From positions 744,001 to 808,000 of the forward strand of contig NZ_AQGU01000025.1 of assembly GCF_014905615.1 (NCBI RefSeq): a stretch of DNA of 64,000 bases. Direction: 5' to 3'. The translations under genes were made by a program, and so were the position numbers. The notes beneath the pieces were generated by a model. It saw nothing but the letters and a program-made list of their open reading frames with translations. It ran no database searches and was not told the origin of the DNA. This document shows, in pieces, positions 1 to 9,007 of this stretch (positions are counted from its first letter, which is position 1; each line of letters opens with the position of its first letter). Source of the DNA: Pseudoalteromonas aliena SW19. GTDB lineage: Bacteria > Pseudomonadota > Gammaproteobacteria > Enterobacterales > Alteromonadaceae.

Positions 1-1755
1 ACTCACTAAATATTTTTGCCCTTCATCTATAGTTTGGTGTTTATCTACTTCCATATGCCAGCGCTTTGTAAAAAAGTTTAATGGACTTTTTGGACCGTAT
101 AAAATGGAGTCGAGCTTATCAAGTACGTTTATAAGTTTACGAGGGAATTCGTTTTTAATGCCACTGGCAGTGAGTTGCCAAATTCGGTTGGGGTGATCAC
201 CAAAACGCTTTTGCACCGAAAAACAGAACGAGTAATGTACGTCTCCAGATAGAATAAGTGTTTCGTTAGGTGTGTCTGTGCGTCTAAACGTATCAAGTAA
301 TTTTTTAGCCGAGCCTTCGTGTGCCATCCAATTTTCTACGTCAACCATAAGCGGTTGCCCACAAATATTAAACATGGCTTGAATCGCTTCTATTGATTTA
401 ACACCAAACACGGGGGCCGGCGATACAATAATAACTTGTTCGTGACTTAACAGGCTTTCTTCAAGATCAGTTAAACGCGCCCAATCCAGTAAACCAGACG
501 GTTCGTTAAAGTTTGACTCGTTACGCCAGCGGTGTGTACGAGTGTCTAGCACAACAACTTTAGGTGTTGTAGTTAGTTCGTAATGCCAGTAGTTAAACTC
601 ATGTAAGGACTTGTCAAATGCTTTAAATTGCCAAACATCCTCATCAACTAAGCTATCTTTGAACGGTTGTATTAATGCGCTTGTTTTAGTGAGTGCATCA
701 TTACCTATTCCTTGAAACAACCAATAACTGGCTAAGCCATTGCTCACAATACGTTTACTACTTTTATTTTGACTTATTGCTTGCTCCCACCCAGCAGTAA
801 GATTCCAATCATCCGTGACATCGTGATCGTCAAACATCATCAACGTAGATACATTGGCAAATAACCGCTCTACCTCACTCAAACCTTCTGCATAATCAAT
901 TAGAGCCGTTTTTTCAGCATTGAAAATAGTCTGATTTTTATTATTTTGCTCTGTATATTGCGTCTTCTCTAGATCAACACATGCCCAAGCTACCGCACTA
1001 AAATTCAGCAAATAGAGCGCGATATATTCTTCAAAATAAATAAGGTGATTGTAAGCCTTGACGCTTGAAAAGTGCGGTTCGTCTTTTTTTAACCAATAAC
1101 CTACGCCTAACTTAGAACGATTTTGCCAAGGCGTTTTAGGTAGAAAATGATGCCTATTATAAAGCTGCTCGTTTATATCGCTGGGTAAAGCAAGCTCAAG
1201 TGGTTGCTCTTTATATATGCCAAGCTGATCTATTAATTGATAAATAACCAACAACATAGGCCCTGCTACATCATCGGCATACACCTGATCGCCGCTGAGC
1301 AAAAGTAGCTGCGCGCCTTGTTCATTCTTACTGCGCTGAGTATTTTGCCATTTACTTGCCGATACTAAACTATCTTTTGCTGGGTGATGTGCGTTACGAC
1401 ACGAACCATGCAAAATATCAGTCAGTTTATTGGGAATTACAAACGCGGGAGTTGGCTGATTTTCAAAACACCAAGGAGATGAATCAATGCTCTTACCATC
1501 GATAAAAAGCGCATAAGGGAGCTGTGTATCGAGAGGAAACTGCTCGTTTATAGGTTTTATAACAACAAAGTGTAAAAATAAGTGTTCGCCTAGCGCAATA
1601 CTTTGCTGTTCACTGTAACTTTCGTTATTTATAAGATCTATACGACAATTTGCAGGCTTGGATGTAGCAAACTGAATGCACACACCCGCTTGCTCTGCAC
1701 GGCGCACCATTGGCCCCATTAGTAAAATAGGAAGTTGCCCCGTTTTAGTCATCAT
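1..1755 (-). CDS. PhoD-like metallophosphatase (partial, C-terminus outside window)
   Basis: This reading frame enters from the left edge and begins at the tandem ATG codons at 1755/1752, 4 bases after the TatD stop codon, so it is probably the last gene of the holB-pilZ-tatD operon. The 585 visible codons carry the PhoD/alkaline phosphatase D metal-binding motifs in order: an SCR motif, SGDQVYADD, FDDHDVTDDW and, late in the protein, LSGDVHYSF. The family hydrolyses phosphate mono- or diesters with a metal centre. No signal peptide is seen at the N-terminus, unlike secreted PhoD, so a cytoplasmic enzyme is likely. The natural substrate cannot be read from the sequence. Confidence 0.85.
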   Translation of the reverse strand, partial: MMTKTGQLPILLMGPMVRRAEQAGVCIQFATSKPANCRIDLINNESYSEQQSIALGEHLFLHFVVIKPINEQFPLDTQLPYALFIDGKSIDSSPWCFENQPTPAFVIPNKLTDILHGSCRNAHHPAKDSLVSASKWQNTQRSKNEQGAQLLLLSGDQVYADDVAGPMLLVIYQLIDQLGIYKEQPLELALPSDINEQLYNRHHFLPKTPWQNRSKLGVGYWLKKDEPHFSSVKAYNHLIYFEEYIALYLLNFSAVAWACVDLEKTQYTEQNNKNQTIFNAEKTALIDYAEGLSEVERLFANVSTLMMFDDHDVTDDWNLTAGWEQAISQNKSSKRIVSNGLASYWLFQGIGNDALTKTSALIQPFKDSLVDEDVWQFKAFDKSLHEFNYWHYELTTTPKVVVLDTRTHRWRNESNFNEPSGLLDWARLTDLEESLLSHEQVIIVSPAPVFGVKSIEAIQAMFNICGQPLMVDVENWMAHEGSAKKLLDTFRRTDTPNETLILSGDVHYSFCFSVQKRFGDHPNRIWQLTASGIKNEFPRKLINVLDKLDSILYGPKSPLNFFTKRWHMEVDKHQTIDEGQKYLVS

Positions 1756-1759
1756 AGGG

Positions 1760-2539
1760 TTAGCCTTTAGCTGCTAATTTAAATAAAGAGTAAAAATTGT
1801 CAGTCGTCGCTTTAGCTAACTCGTTAAAACTAATACCATTTAATTCACTTATATAATAAGCGACATCTTCTACGTACGCTGGCTGATTAGTTTGCCCGCG
1901 ATGGGGTACTGGCGCTAAATAAGGCGAGTCGGTCTCTATTAATAAACGATCGAGTGGAATTTTTTTAACAACGTCTTTTAGCTCTACCGCATTTTTAAAC
2001 GTAACAATGCCTGAAATAGAGATATAAAAACCCATGTCTATGGCTTTTTTAGCCATATCCCAATCTTCTGTAAAACAATGTAATACACCGCCGCAATTTT
2101 CAGCTTTATGCTCACGCATTAAGTTAATAGTGTCGTCGCGTGCATCACGAGTATGAATAATTAACGGCTTTTGCAATTCGTTAGCCACTTCAATATGCCC
2201 AACAAAACTAGCTTGTTGCACTGCGTGTGTGTCTTTTGCGTAGTAGTAATCTAGGCCTGTTTCGCCAATCGCAACTACTTTTTCATGCGATGCGAGTTCG
2301 GTTAATAATTGTTTATTGAGCGCGTCTTTTTGATCAAGCGGATGAACACCACAAGAGGCTGATACATCAGCATAATGCTTAATTTTATCGAGCATACTTG
2401 GAAACTGATCAAGTGTTACGCTTACACATAAAAAATGTTCAATCTTTTTTGCGCGTGCTTTATCAAGCACTTGGTCAAGGTTTAAATCGAGTTTATCAAA
2501 ATCAAGACGGTCTAAATGGCAATGTGAATCTACTATCAA
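1760..2539 (-). CDS. TatD-family deoxyribonuclease (YcfH-like)
   Basis: The 259-residue protein belongs to the TatD metal-dependent hydrolases, which act as DNases or nucleases in DNA repair and turnover. Visible metal-site motifs are DSHCHLD at the N-terminus, GETGLDYYY (about residues 92-100), HTRDA, HCFT and ETDSPYLAP near residue 205. Length and motifs match E. coli YcfH, which also lies near holB. It follows pilZ by 17 bases in the tmk-holB-pilZ operon. The exact substrate is not certain. Confidence 0.92.
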   Translation of the reverse strand: MIVDSHCHLDRLDFDKLDLNLDQVLDKARAKKIEHFLCVSVTLDQFPSMLDKIKHYADVSASCGVHPLDQKDALNKQLLTELASHEKVVAIGETGLDYYYAKDTHAVQQASFVGHIEVANELQKPLIIHTRDARDDTINLMREHKAENCGGVLHCFTEDWDMAKKAIDMGFYISISGIVTFKNAVELKDVVKKIPLDRLLIETDSPYLAPVPHRGQTNQPAYVEDVAYYISELNGISFNELAKATTDNFYSLFKLAAKG

Positions 2540-2556
2540 AATTGGGCCTGTTATTA

Positions 2557-2883
2557 CTACATGGTGTAAGTTGGATTACCGGAGTTTAACATAGTCCCCA
2601 GTAGTTTTTCGATCTTGGCATTTAGGTTTGTTTTATCATCTAAAAAGCTAATACCTATGCCAGGCGGGTTTGAACTTTGTGCGCCTTGAGGAGTGATCCA
2701 CGATACTTTACCGGTGACTACGTCATCCTCTAGTGCATCGGGTAATGTGACTCTAAGCGCCAATGAATGACCCGCTTCGTAGCGCATATTCGTTCGCACA
2801 AACAAGCCCCCTTTGTTTAGATAAGGCATATAACAGCGATATAACTCATCGAGGTCATCTATATCAACTAATAGCTCTTGCAT
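2557..2883 (-). CDS. pilZ: Type IV pilus assembly protein PilZ
   Basis: This 108-residue single-domain PilZ protein sits between holB and the TatD gene, the same order as in Pseudomonas. It contains the MPYLNKGGLFVRT and GIGISFLD segments of canonical PilZ. The N-terminal RxxxR cyclic-di-GMP-binding motif is not present, as is normal for the pilus-assembly PilZ subgroup, which works by protein contacts with PilB and FimX-type proteins. It starts 12 bases after the holB stop. Its role in twitching motility is inferred from the family; no other pilus gene is in the window. Confidence 0.88.
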   Translation of the reverse strand: MQELLVDIDDLDELYRCYMPYLNKGGLFVRTNMRYEAGHSLALRVTLPDALEDDVVTGKVSWITPQGAQSSNPPGIGISFLDDKTNLNAKIEKLLGTMLNSGNPTYTM

Positions 2884-2895
2884 GTTTAGTCCTGT

Positions 2896-3810
2896 TTATT
2901 GATTACGTAATATGTACGCTAATCGCGATACTGCCAGCGATAAATTAAGGCCAAGGATCTTTGTATTATTTTGCAAAAACTCGCTCAGTGCTTGTTGCGC
3001 AACTTGATACGCTTCAAAGTTCATACCTTGCAACAGCTGCTGCTTTAATTGCTCACTTAAGAACAAAGTAAATATACGAACAAGCTCAGGCTGTTTATTT
3101 ATAATATCGACTAACGCTTTGAAATTATGACTTTGTTTAAACTCAGTTGCAAATTTATAGAGCATATCAATACTTTGTAGCTGATTTTGTTCTTGCCAGT
3201 GCTTTATTTGTAACGGCTGGTTGTAAAAAAGAGGTAACCAGCTATAACCGGTAATTTGCAATGCTTCAAGCCATTGCTGGGCAAGCTGTGTGTTTGTTAC
3301 TTTTACATCGGTTTTAGCACAACGGCTCAATATAGTCGCTGGAAGTTGCGCAGCTTGGCTTGTGGTCAGTATTAAAAATCGGCTATTACTTGGCTCTTCT
3401 AATGTTTTTAATAATGCATTTGCTGCGGCTGTTGTCATTTTTTCACAGTTTTCGATGACAACAACTTTGTTGCCATTTTGCGCTGCAGAGTGATGCATAA
3501 AATCACTAATACCCCGAATATCATCTACGCCTATACTTTGTCCATCTACCTGCGTTAAACGTTTATCGGGATGTGTACCCGCGAGCGTTAACGAACAACT
3601 CTTACAATGTCCGCACGGGGCTAAAATGCTGTTAGGAGCCGCTGATTGCGCCACTACATTTTGGCACAATAGTGCATTAGCTAACTGATCACTTAACTCA
3701 AATTTACCAACACCAATAGGCCCGCAAAATAATTGCGCATGATGAAAGCGATGGCCACGAAAGCTTTGCGCTAAGCGTTGCTCTGTATCGTGTAACCAAG
3801 GCAATGCCAT
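2896..3810 (-). CDS. holB: DNA polymerase III subunit delta prime
   Basis: The 304-residue protein is the clamp-loader delta-prime subunit. It shows an AAA+ fold with a P-loop-like GPIGVGKFELS segment (about residue 30) and a CGHCKSC zinc-binding cluster near residue 65. It also has the ALLKTLEEPS and LSRCAKTDV segments typical of clamp-loader subunits. With DnaX and HolA it loads the sliding clamp onto primed DNA. It lies 1 base downstream of tmk and upstream of pilZ, the conserved tmk-holB order of gammaproteobacteria. Confidence 0.95.
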   Translation of the reverse strand: MALPWLHDTEQRLAQSFRGHRFHHAQLFCGPIGVGKFELSDQLANALLCQNVVAQSAAPNSILAPCGHCKSCSLTLAGTHPDKRLTQVDGQSIGVDDIRGISDFMHHSAAQNGNKVVVIENCEKMTTAAANALLKTLEEPSNSRFLILTTSQAAQLPATILSRCAKTDVKVTNTQLAQQWLEALQITGYSWLPLFYNQPLQIKHWQEQNQLQSIDMLYKFATEFKQSHNFKALVDIINKQPELVRIFTLFLSEQLKQQLLQGMNFEAYQVAQQALSEFLQNNTKILGLNLSLAVSRLAYILRNQ

Positions 3811-3811
3811 G

Positions 3812-4438
3812 TTATTTTAACCCTTCAAAAAATGTACGTAATACGTTGGTGATATCACGATGCACTTTGTCAATATCTTGATTTGCATCAACTGTTTGAA
3901 TTGAACTATCGTCACTAGCAAGCTCAAGGTAACGCATACGTGTACGTTGAAAAAACTCAATCGCTTCTTGTTCTATACGATCTAACTCACCTCGCCCTTT
4001 CGCGCGTTCAAGGCCAATAACAGGGTCAATATCAAGGTAAATAGTTAAATCAGGTTTTAGCCCTTTTAATACCATTGACGATAACGACGCGAGTGTATTT
4101 GAGCTAATACCACGCCCGCCACCTTGATAGGCTTGAGACGATAAATCATGACGATCCGCAAGTATCCATTTGCCTTGTTCAAGCGCTGGATTAATTACGT
4201 TATGCATCAACTGCGAACGTGCCGCATACATAATTAACAGCTCGGTCTCGAATGCAATTTCTTCAGTGTGTTCTGCTTTTACAAGGGTGCGTAGTGACTC
4301 GGCTAGCGGTGTACCACCTGGTTCGCGTACGTTTATAAAGTCGATCTGTTTTTTGTTTAAGAAATCTTGGCATAATGAAATTGCCGTAGATTTACCAGCG
4401 CCTTCTAGGCCTTCAATAACGATAAATTTTGGTTTCAT
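3812..4438 (-). CDS. tmk: Thymidylate kinase
   Basis: Thymidylate kinase phosphorylates dTMP to dTDP in the cytoplasm for DNA synthesis. The 208-residue protein has the P-loop GLEGAGKST at residues 9-17, the VREPGGTPLAE segment that binds dTMP, the LADRHDLSSQAYQGGGRG motif around residues 93-110 and a GRGELDRIE lid. The length is standard for bacterial Tmk. It lies 6 bases downstream of mltG and 1 base upstream of holB, so it is translated as part of one operon. Confidence 0.97.
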   Translation of the reverse strand: MKPKFIVIEGLEGAGKSTAISLCQDFLNKKQIDFINVREPGGTPLAESLRTLVKAEHTEEIAFETELLIMYAARSQLMHNVINPALEQGKWILADRHDLSSQAYQGGGRGISSNTLASLSSMVLKGLKPDLTIYLDIDPVIGLERAKGRGELDRIEQEAIEFFQRTRMRYLELASDDSSIQTVDANQDIDKVHRDITNVLRTFFEGLK

Positions 4439-4444
4439 AAAAAA

Positions 4445-5431
4445 TTAATTCTTTTTATTTAATATATACGTTTTAACTGCTGCATTGTGCTGTTTTAACG
4501 TGGTTGAAAATTGATGACTGCCATCACCTTTTGCGACAAAGTAAACGTATTCACTGTGAGGTGGATTAACAGCGGCTAAAATAGCGGCTTTGGATGGCAT
4601 GGCTATCGGTGTAGGCGGCAACCCCTTAATACGATACGTATTGTAGGGTGTGTAGTCGCGTAAGTCTTTGCGTTTAATATCACCATCAAAATTCTCTCCT
4701 AACCCATATATTACGGTTGGATCGGTTTGAAGGCGCATATTGGTATTTAATCTATTTACAAACGCTGAGGCAATTAACGGACGCTCGCTGGCAAGCCCCG
4801 TTTCTTTTTCAATAATTGAAGCCATTATTAATACTTCATAAGCTGAGTTATAAGGTAAATTTTGTGCCCGTTGCTGCCATGCATCATCGAGTGTTTGCTG
4901 CATTTTTTGCGCTGCACGTTTTAGCACACTGCTTGCGGTATCGTTATTATGATAATGGTACGTATCGGGAAATAACCACCCTTCAAGGTGTATATCGCTA
5001 CTCAATATTTGCTGACTTAGTTGCTCAATGTTTAAATCATTTTTTAAGTTAGTGGTATTTTTAATCGCCGCTAACACATCGCGCAGTGCTTGGCCTTCAA
5101 TAATAGTAAAACTAAAGCTAACTTGTTGCCCTTGATTTATTTTTTTTATGTTACTGATAACGCTCGTATTTGAAAGCACGTAAAGTCCCGCTTTTAAATC
5201 GGTGAGTGTTGGATCTAGTTTTGCGATTATTTGATAACGCCAGCAGCTATCGACCCAATTATTAGCTTGCCACTGCTTACAGAGCTTATTAAAGCCAGTG
5301 CCGCGTTTGACTTCAAACTGGGTGTTATTTGTTACCATTAAAGGGGTATTTATTGTCGCTTGTAATTGCTGATAACCAATAGCAGTCGTTATAACAGCTA
5401 AAAAAAGCACTGATAAAATAACTTTTAACAC
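4445..5431 (-). CDS. mltG: Endolytic murein transglycosylase MltG (YceG)
   Basis: MltG is an inner-membrane lytic transglycosylase that cleaves nascent peptidoglycan glycan strands and limits their length. The 328-residue protein has one N-terminal membrane anchor (about residues 4-20), a LysM-like segment, and the YceG domain with MASIIEKETGLASERPLIASAF, written here in part as IIEKETG, which holds the catalytic glutamate. The QTDPTVIYGLG and NTYRIKGLPP segments follow. It overlaps the end of pabC by 7 bases and precedes tmk, the conserved pabC-mltG-tmk-holB order. Confidence 0.95.
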   Translation of the reverse strand: MLKVILSVLFLAVITTAIGYQQLQATINTPLMVTNNTQFEVKRGTGFNKLCKQWQANNWVDSCWRYQIIAKLDPTLTDLKAGLYVLSNTSVISNIKKINQGQQVSFSFTIIEGQALRDVLAAIKNTTNLKNDLNIEQLSQQILSSDIHLEGWLFPDTYHYHNNDTASSVLKRAAQKMQQTLDDAWQQRAQNLPYNSAYEVLIMASIIEKETGLASERPLIASAFVNRLNTNMRLQTDPTVIYGLGENFDGDIKRKDLRDYTPYNTYRIKGLPPTPIAMPSKAAILAAVNPPHSEYVYFVAKGDGSHQFSTTLKQHNAAVKTYILNKKN

Positions 5432-6249
5432 TTAGCCTCCTTGGCTAATAATTTAGTGAGTAATGCATGGCTGTTGGCTGTATTAAACACCTGTTGCTCA
5501 ATACTTTTTACAGGCACTGCTCCCATTAAGCTATTGCACACAAATACGGCGTCGGCTTGGGTTAAGTCTTCTACTTGCACGCGTTTAAATTCAACAGGCA
5601 ATTTATCACATAACGATTGCAGATAAACGCCCTTTATTCCGCACTCATCAACCAATGGTGAAAATACTTTATGATTTTTAATCGCAAAAATATTGGCGGC
5701 AGATGCTTCAATTACATTGTTATTGTGATCAAGGACTAATACATCGTCGCAGTTTTGCGTTTGCATCGCTTTTTTTATAAGTACTTGCTCAAGGCGGTTT
5801 AGTGTTTTAAGTCCAGCTAAATAAGGCTGAGCTGCTAATTTAATGGGGCTTATTTCAAGCCTGACTCCTTTTTTAGCAAGTGCACTATAATTGCGGGGGT
5901 AATCGAGCACACTCAATAAAATAGTAATATTACATTCACTTGGCAAGCTATAACCACGCCCACCTTCACCTCGGGTTATCAGTATTTTGAGCACACTGAG
6001 CTGCAGATCGGTTATATGCGGTGTGATTTTATTTTCAAGGCTATAAAAGTCTAACTCAGGAAACCCCAGACGCTCTGCACATTCAATCAAACGCGCTTTA
6101 TGATGAGGCCAATACTGTACTTGCCCATCAACAACTTTAGCCGTTGTAAAAAAGCCATCACCATAGTTTAAGCCACGATCGCTTATGCTGATGGTGCTGC
6201 TATCACGTGCTGTAATAATTGTTTGTGTATGGTTTATTATTTTTTGCAT
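5425..6249 (-). CDS. pabC: Aminodeoxychorismate lyase
   Basis: PabC is a pyridoxal-phosphate enzyme that converts 4-amino-4-deoxychorismate to 4-aminobenzoate and pyruvate for folate synthesis. The 274-residue protein shows SDRGLNYGDGFFTTAKV near the N-terminus, the AGLKTLNRLEQV segment holding the PLP lysine (about residue 145), and EASAANIFAI near residue 180. The neighbours fabF and mltG match the usual order. The start codon directly follows the T-run of the fabF terminator and no Shine-Dalgarno sequence is visible, so translation may be weak. Confidence 0.94.
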   Translation of the reverse strand: MQKIINHTQTIITARDSSTISISDRGLNYGDGFFTTAKVVDGQVQYWPHHKARLIECAERLGFPELDFYSLENKITPHITDLQLSVLKILITRGEGGRGYSLPSECNITILLSVLDYPRNYSALAKKGVRLEISPIKLAAQPYLAGLKTLNRLEQVLIKKAMQTQNCDDVLVLDHNNNVIEASAANIFAIKNHKVFSPLVDECGIKGVYLQSLCDKLPVEFKRVQVEDLTQADAVFVCNSLMGAVPVKSIEQQVFNTANSHALLTKLLAKEAKC

Positions 6250-6278
6250 AAAAAAAAGCTCAGTTAAACAACTGAGCT
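6250..6278 (-). terminator. Rho-independent terminator after fabF
   Basis: An 8-bp stem AGCTCAGT/ACTGAGCT with a 6-base loop lies at 6257-6278. On the minus strand it is followed by a run of eight T at 6250-6257. It sits 29 bases beyond the fabF stop. The T-run ends immediately at the pabC start codon. Confidence 0.85.
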
Positions 6279-6307
6279 CTTATAAGTTAGTTCGTTGTTA
6301 AAAAAGA

Positions 6308-7546
6308 TTATACCTTTTTAAACAGCAACGAGCCATTAGTACCACCAAAGCCGAACGAGTTACACAGTGCAAAGTCTAATTTGGCATCACGTGCAGTGTG
6401 CGCAATGTAATCTAAATCACAGCCTTCGTCTGGGTTATCAAGGTTGATTGTAGGAGACACTTTTTGATCTGTAAGCGATAAAATCGAAATAATTGACTCA
6501 ACAGAGCCCGCTGCACCCAGTAAGTGTCCCATCATTGACTTAGACGAACCAACCATTACATCTTTAGCTGCATTACCAAAAATAGACTTAACAGCCGCAG
6601 TTTCAGCTTTATCACCAGCATGCGTTGATGTACCGTGTGCGTTAATATAACCCACTTGCTGTGCGTTTACTTGCGCATCGTTTAACGCGTTTTCCATCGC
6701 CAGTGCGGCCCCAGCACCGTCTTCTGGCGGTGAAGTCATGTGGTGCGCATCACCACTCATACCAAAGCCAACCAGCTCGGCATAAATTTTAGCGCCACGT
6801 GCTTTAGCGTGTTCGTATTCTTCAACGACAACAACACCTGCCCCATCAGATAATACAAAGCCGTCACGGTCTTTGTCCCAAGGACGAGAAGCCGCTTGTG
6901 GATCATCGTTACGGGTTGATAATGCGCGCGCCGCATTAAAGCCGCCCATACCAATTGGTGTGCTTGCTTTTTCTGCACCACCGGCCACCATTGCATCTGC
7001 ATCACCGTATGCAATCATACGCGCTGCATGACCAATATTATGCAAACCTGTTGTACAGGCTGTCACAATAGAAATATTTGGCCCACGAAGTCCATGCATT
7101 ATTGATAAATGACCAGAAATCATATTAATAATGGTAGAGGGTACGTAAAATGGTGAGAGCTTACGTGGACCGCTATTTAATAGTTTAACGTGGTTTTCTT
7201 CTATAAGCGTTAATCCACCAATGCCAGAGCCCACAGCAACACCTATACGTGTTGCATTTTGCTCTGTTACTTCTAGACCAGAATCTTTAAAGGCTTGAAC
7301 ACCCGCTGCAATACCGTACTGGATAAATAAATCCATCTTTTTAGCATCTTTTGCTGGCATGTAAGCCGATGCATCAAAGTCATTAATTAAACCAGCGAAC
7401 TTTGTACCAAATTTTGATGTGTCAAAGTGAGTTATTGTTTGAATACCACTTTTACCATCTAATAAGCCTTGCCAGGTTGATTGAACATCATTACCTAACG
7501 GCGTCAACATTCCTAAGCCAGTTACGACGACTCGACGTTTAGCCAC
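6308..7546 (-). CDS. fabF: Beta-ketoacyl-ACP synthase II
   Basis: FabF condenses malonyl-ACP with acyl-ACP in fatty-acid elongation. The 412-residue protein has the catalytic cysteine in TACTTG (about residue 164), histidines in [11 protein letters not shown] (about residue 304) and [14 protein letters not shown] (about residue 340), and the C-terminal [11 protein letters not shown] motif. Length is standard. It lies downstream of acpP, separated by 216 bases that contain a terminator-like hairpin and a 132-bp inverted-repeat element. It may therefore be transcribed partly separately from acpP. Confidence 0.97.
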   Translation of the reverse strand: MAKRRVVVTGLGMLTPLGNDVQSTWQGLLDGKSGIQTITHFDTSKFGTKFAGLINDFDASAYMPAKDAKKMDLFIQYGIAAGVQAFKDSGLEVTEQNATRIGVAVGSGIGGLTLIEENHVKLLNSGPRKLSPFYVPSTIINMISGHLSIMHGLRGPNISIVTACTTGLHNIGHAARMIAYGDADAMVAGGAEKASTPIGMGGFNAARALSTRNDDPQAASRPWDKDRDGFVLSDGAGVVVVEEYEHAKARGAKIYAELVGFGMSGDAHHMTSPPEDGAGAALAMENALNDAQVNAQQVGYINAHGTSTHAGDKAETAAVKSIFGNAAKDVMVGSSKSMMGHLLGAAGSVESIISILSLTDQKVSPTINLDNPDEGCDLDYIAHTARDAKLDFALCNSFGFGGTNGSLLFKKV

Positions 7547-7588
7547 GGTTTGCCTCCAATAAGGGATATTTTTATAAGGTGGATGATC

Positions 7589-7720
7589 ATACCCAAGCTA
7601 CCTCAAAGTACTAGTCTCAAAATAGATTAAAAATGCATAACACAAACAAAAATAATTTTTAATTAAGATTGGCGGTTAAGGCTAGGTTTTGAATCATGAA
7701 CTTTGAGGTGGTTTGGATAT
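7589..7720. repeat. 132-bp inverted-repeat element (family D) between acpP and fabF
   Basis: The two ends form a long imperfect inverted repeat of 34 bases, 26 of which match. The left end starts ATACCCAAGCTACCTCAAAG and the complement of the right end starts ATATCCAAACCACCTCAAAG. There is no coding capacity. The structure is that of a MITE or REP-like sequence. No clear target duplication can be assigned. Only this copy was noticed in the window. Confidence 0.6.
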
Positions 7721-7727
7721 ATAGATT

Positions 7728-7749
7728 AAGGGCAGCGAATGCTGCCCTT
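7728..7749 (-). terminator. Hairpin after acpP
   Basis: A 9-bp perfect stem AAGGGCAGC/GCTGCCCTT with a 4-base loop begins 14 bases after the acpP stop. It lacks a strong T-run. It could be a partial terminator or an mRNA-stabilising hairpin that raises acpP expression relative to fabF. Confidence 0.6.
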
Positions 7750-7762
7750 AATGTGCGATAAA

Positions 7763-7999
7763 TTACTCAGCGTGAGCTGTAACGTAATCGATTGCAGTTT
7801 GTACTGTAGTGATCTTTTCAGCTTCTTCGTCTGGGATCTCAGTATCAAACTCTTCTTCAAGAGCCATAACTAGTTCAACAGTATCAAGAGAATCTGCACC
7901 TAGGTCATCTACGAAAGAAGATTCATTTTTAACTTCTTCTTCTTTAACACCTAGTTGTTCAATAATAATTTTCTTTACGCGTTCTTGGATATCGCTCAT
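7763..7999 (-). CDS. acpP: Acyl carrier protein
   Basis: AcpP is the small acidic carrier of fatty-acid intermediates. The 78-residue protein starts at [10 protein letters not shown] (ATG at 7999), preceded by a purine-rich AGGAAAGAAGA ribosome site. An upstream in-frame start would add nine residues but lacks this site and does not match the family. The phosphopantetheine attachment serine lies in [18 protein letters not shown] (about residue 37). It is flanked by fabG and fabF as in E. coli, and has its own probable promoter at 8051-8079. Confidence 0.97.
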   Translation of the reverse strand: MSDIQERVKKIIIEQLGVKEEEVKNESSFVDDLGADSLDTVELVMALEEEFDTEIPDEEAEKITTVQTAIDYVTAHAE

Positions 8000-8050
8000 T
8001 CTTCTTTCCTTTATTAAAAACGCCAATGCGTTATTTTCAGATTGCCGCGT

Positions 8051-8079
8051 AGTTTACGCCGCATAATTCTCTGATTCAA
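8051..8079 (-). promoter_or_regulatory. Probable sigma-70 promoter of acpP
   Basis: On the minus strand, TTGAAT (8074-8079) and TAAACT (8051-8056) are separated by exactly 17 bases. They lie 52-80 bases upstream of the acpP ATG. Strong separate transcription of acpP is usual in this cluster. The hexamers are only moderate matches. Confidence 0.5.
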
Positions 8080-8082
8080 TGA

Positions 8083-8110
8083 TTTGACCATAAATAATTA
8101 TCTGGTCAAA
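8083..8110. promoter_or_regulatory. Inverted repeat upstream of the acpP promoter
   Basis: A perfect 8-bp inverted repeat TTTGACCA/TGGTCAAA with a 12-base spacer lies directly upstream of the candidate -35 box of acpP. It may bind a regulator of fatty-acid synthesis. The half-sites are oriented opposite to FadR sites, so no regulator is assigned. Confidence 0.4.
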
Positions 8111-8249
8111 CCTCTGAGAGTAAGTTTTGTCTTTTATCGCTTATTTTCGCAGCGATTTCAAGTATGTTTAAAGCAAGTTCACAAAAAATTCAATGTTTTT
8201 GAGTTACTCTACTTAACTTAAATTAGTTTTAGTACAGGTAAAATAACGA

Positions 8250-8996
8250 TTAAACCATGTACATCGCACCATTTACATGCAAAGTTTCGCCTGATACATA
8301 CGCCGCAGCATCAGATGCTAAGTAACAAACTGCAGCGGCTATTTCGTCTGGTTGGCCTAAACGCCCTGCCGGTACATTAGCAAGTGTAGCTGCTTTTTGA
8401 TCGTCACTGAGTTCATCGGTCATATCCGTTTGAATAAAACCAGGCGCTACTACATTTACTGTAATACCACGAGAAGCCACTTCGCGTGCAAGCGATTTAG
8501 AAAAACCAATTACACCGGCTTTAGCTGCCGCATAATTAGCTTGCCCTGCATTGCCCATAGTACCGACTACTGAGCCTATGTTAATAATACGACCGTTCTT
8601 TTTCTTCATCATTGGACGTAATACCGCTTTAGATAAACGGAAGATTGAGCTTAGGTTGGTATCGATAATATCATCCCACTCAGACTCTTTCATACGCATT
8701 AATAAGTTGTCACGTGTAATACCTGCGTTATTTACAAGTACATCGATGTCACCTAAGTCCGCTTTTATTGCCGCAAGTGTTGTCTCTATTGATGCAGGAT
8801 CAGTGACGTTTAGCGCATAGCCCTTACCATTGTCACCTAAATATTCACTGATTTTAGCAGCGCCTGACTCACTGGTCGCAGTACCCGCAACTTTTGCACC
8901 TTGTGCAACTAAGGTTGTTGCGATTGCTTTACCAATACCACGGCTAGCGCCGGTGATGAGGACAACTTTGCCCTCTAAAGAAAATAAATTAGACAT
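8250..8996 (-). CDS. fabG: 3-oxoacyl-ACP reductase
   Basis: FabG reduces 3-oxoacyl-ACP with NADPH in each elongation cycle. The 248-residue short-chain dehydrogenase has the nucleotide-binding TGASRGIGKAIA (residues 15-26), NNAGITRD, the catalytic serine in NIGSVVG and the YAAAKAG catalytic Tyr/Lys motif (about residue 155). It lies 11 bases downstream of fabD. A 250-base gap then separates it from acpP; that gap carries the acpP promoter region. Confidence 0.97.
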   Translation of the reverse strand: MSNLFSLEGKVVLITGASRGIGKAIATTLVAQGAKVAGTATSESGAAKISEYLGDNGKGYALNVTDPASIETTLAAIKADLGDIDVLVNNAGITRDNLLMRMKESEWDDIIDTNLSSIFRLSKAVLRPMMKKKNGRIINIGSVVGTMGNAGQANYAAAKAGVIGFSKSLAREVASRGITVNVVAPGFIQTDMTDELSDDQKAATLANVPAGRLGQPDEIAAAVCYLASDAAAYVSGETLHVNGAMYMV

Positions 8997-9007
8997 TATA
9001 TATACTC

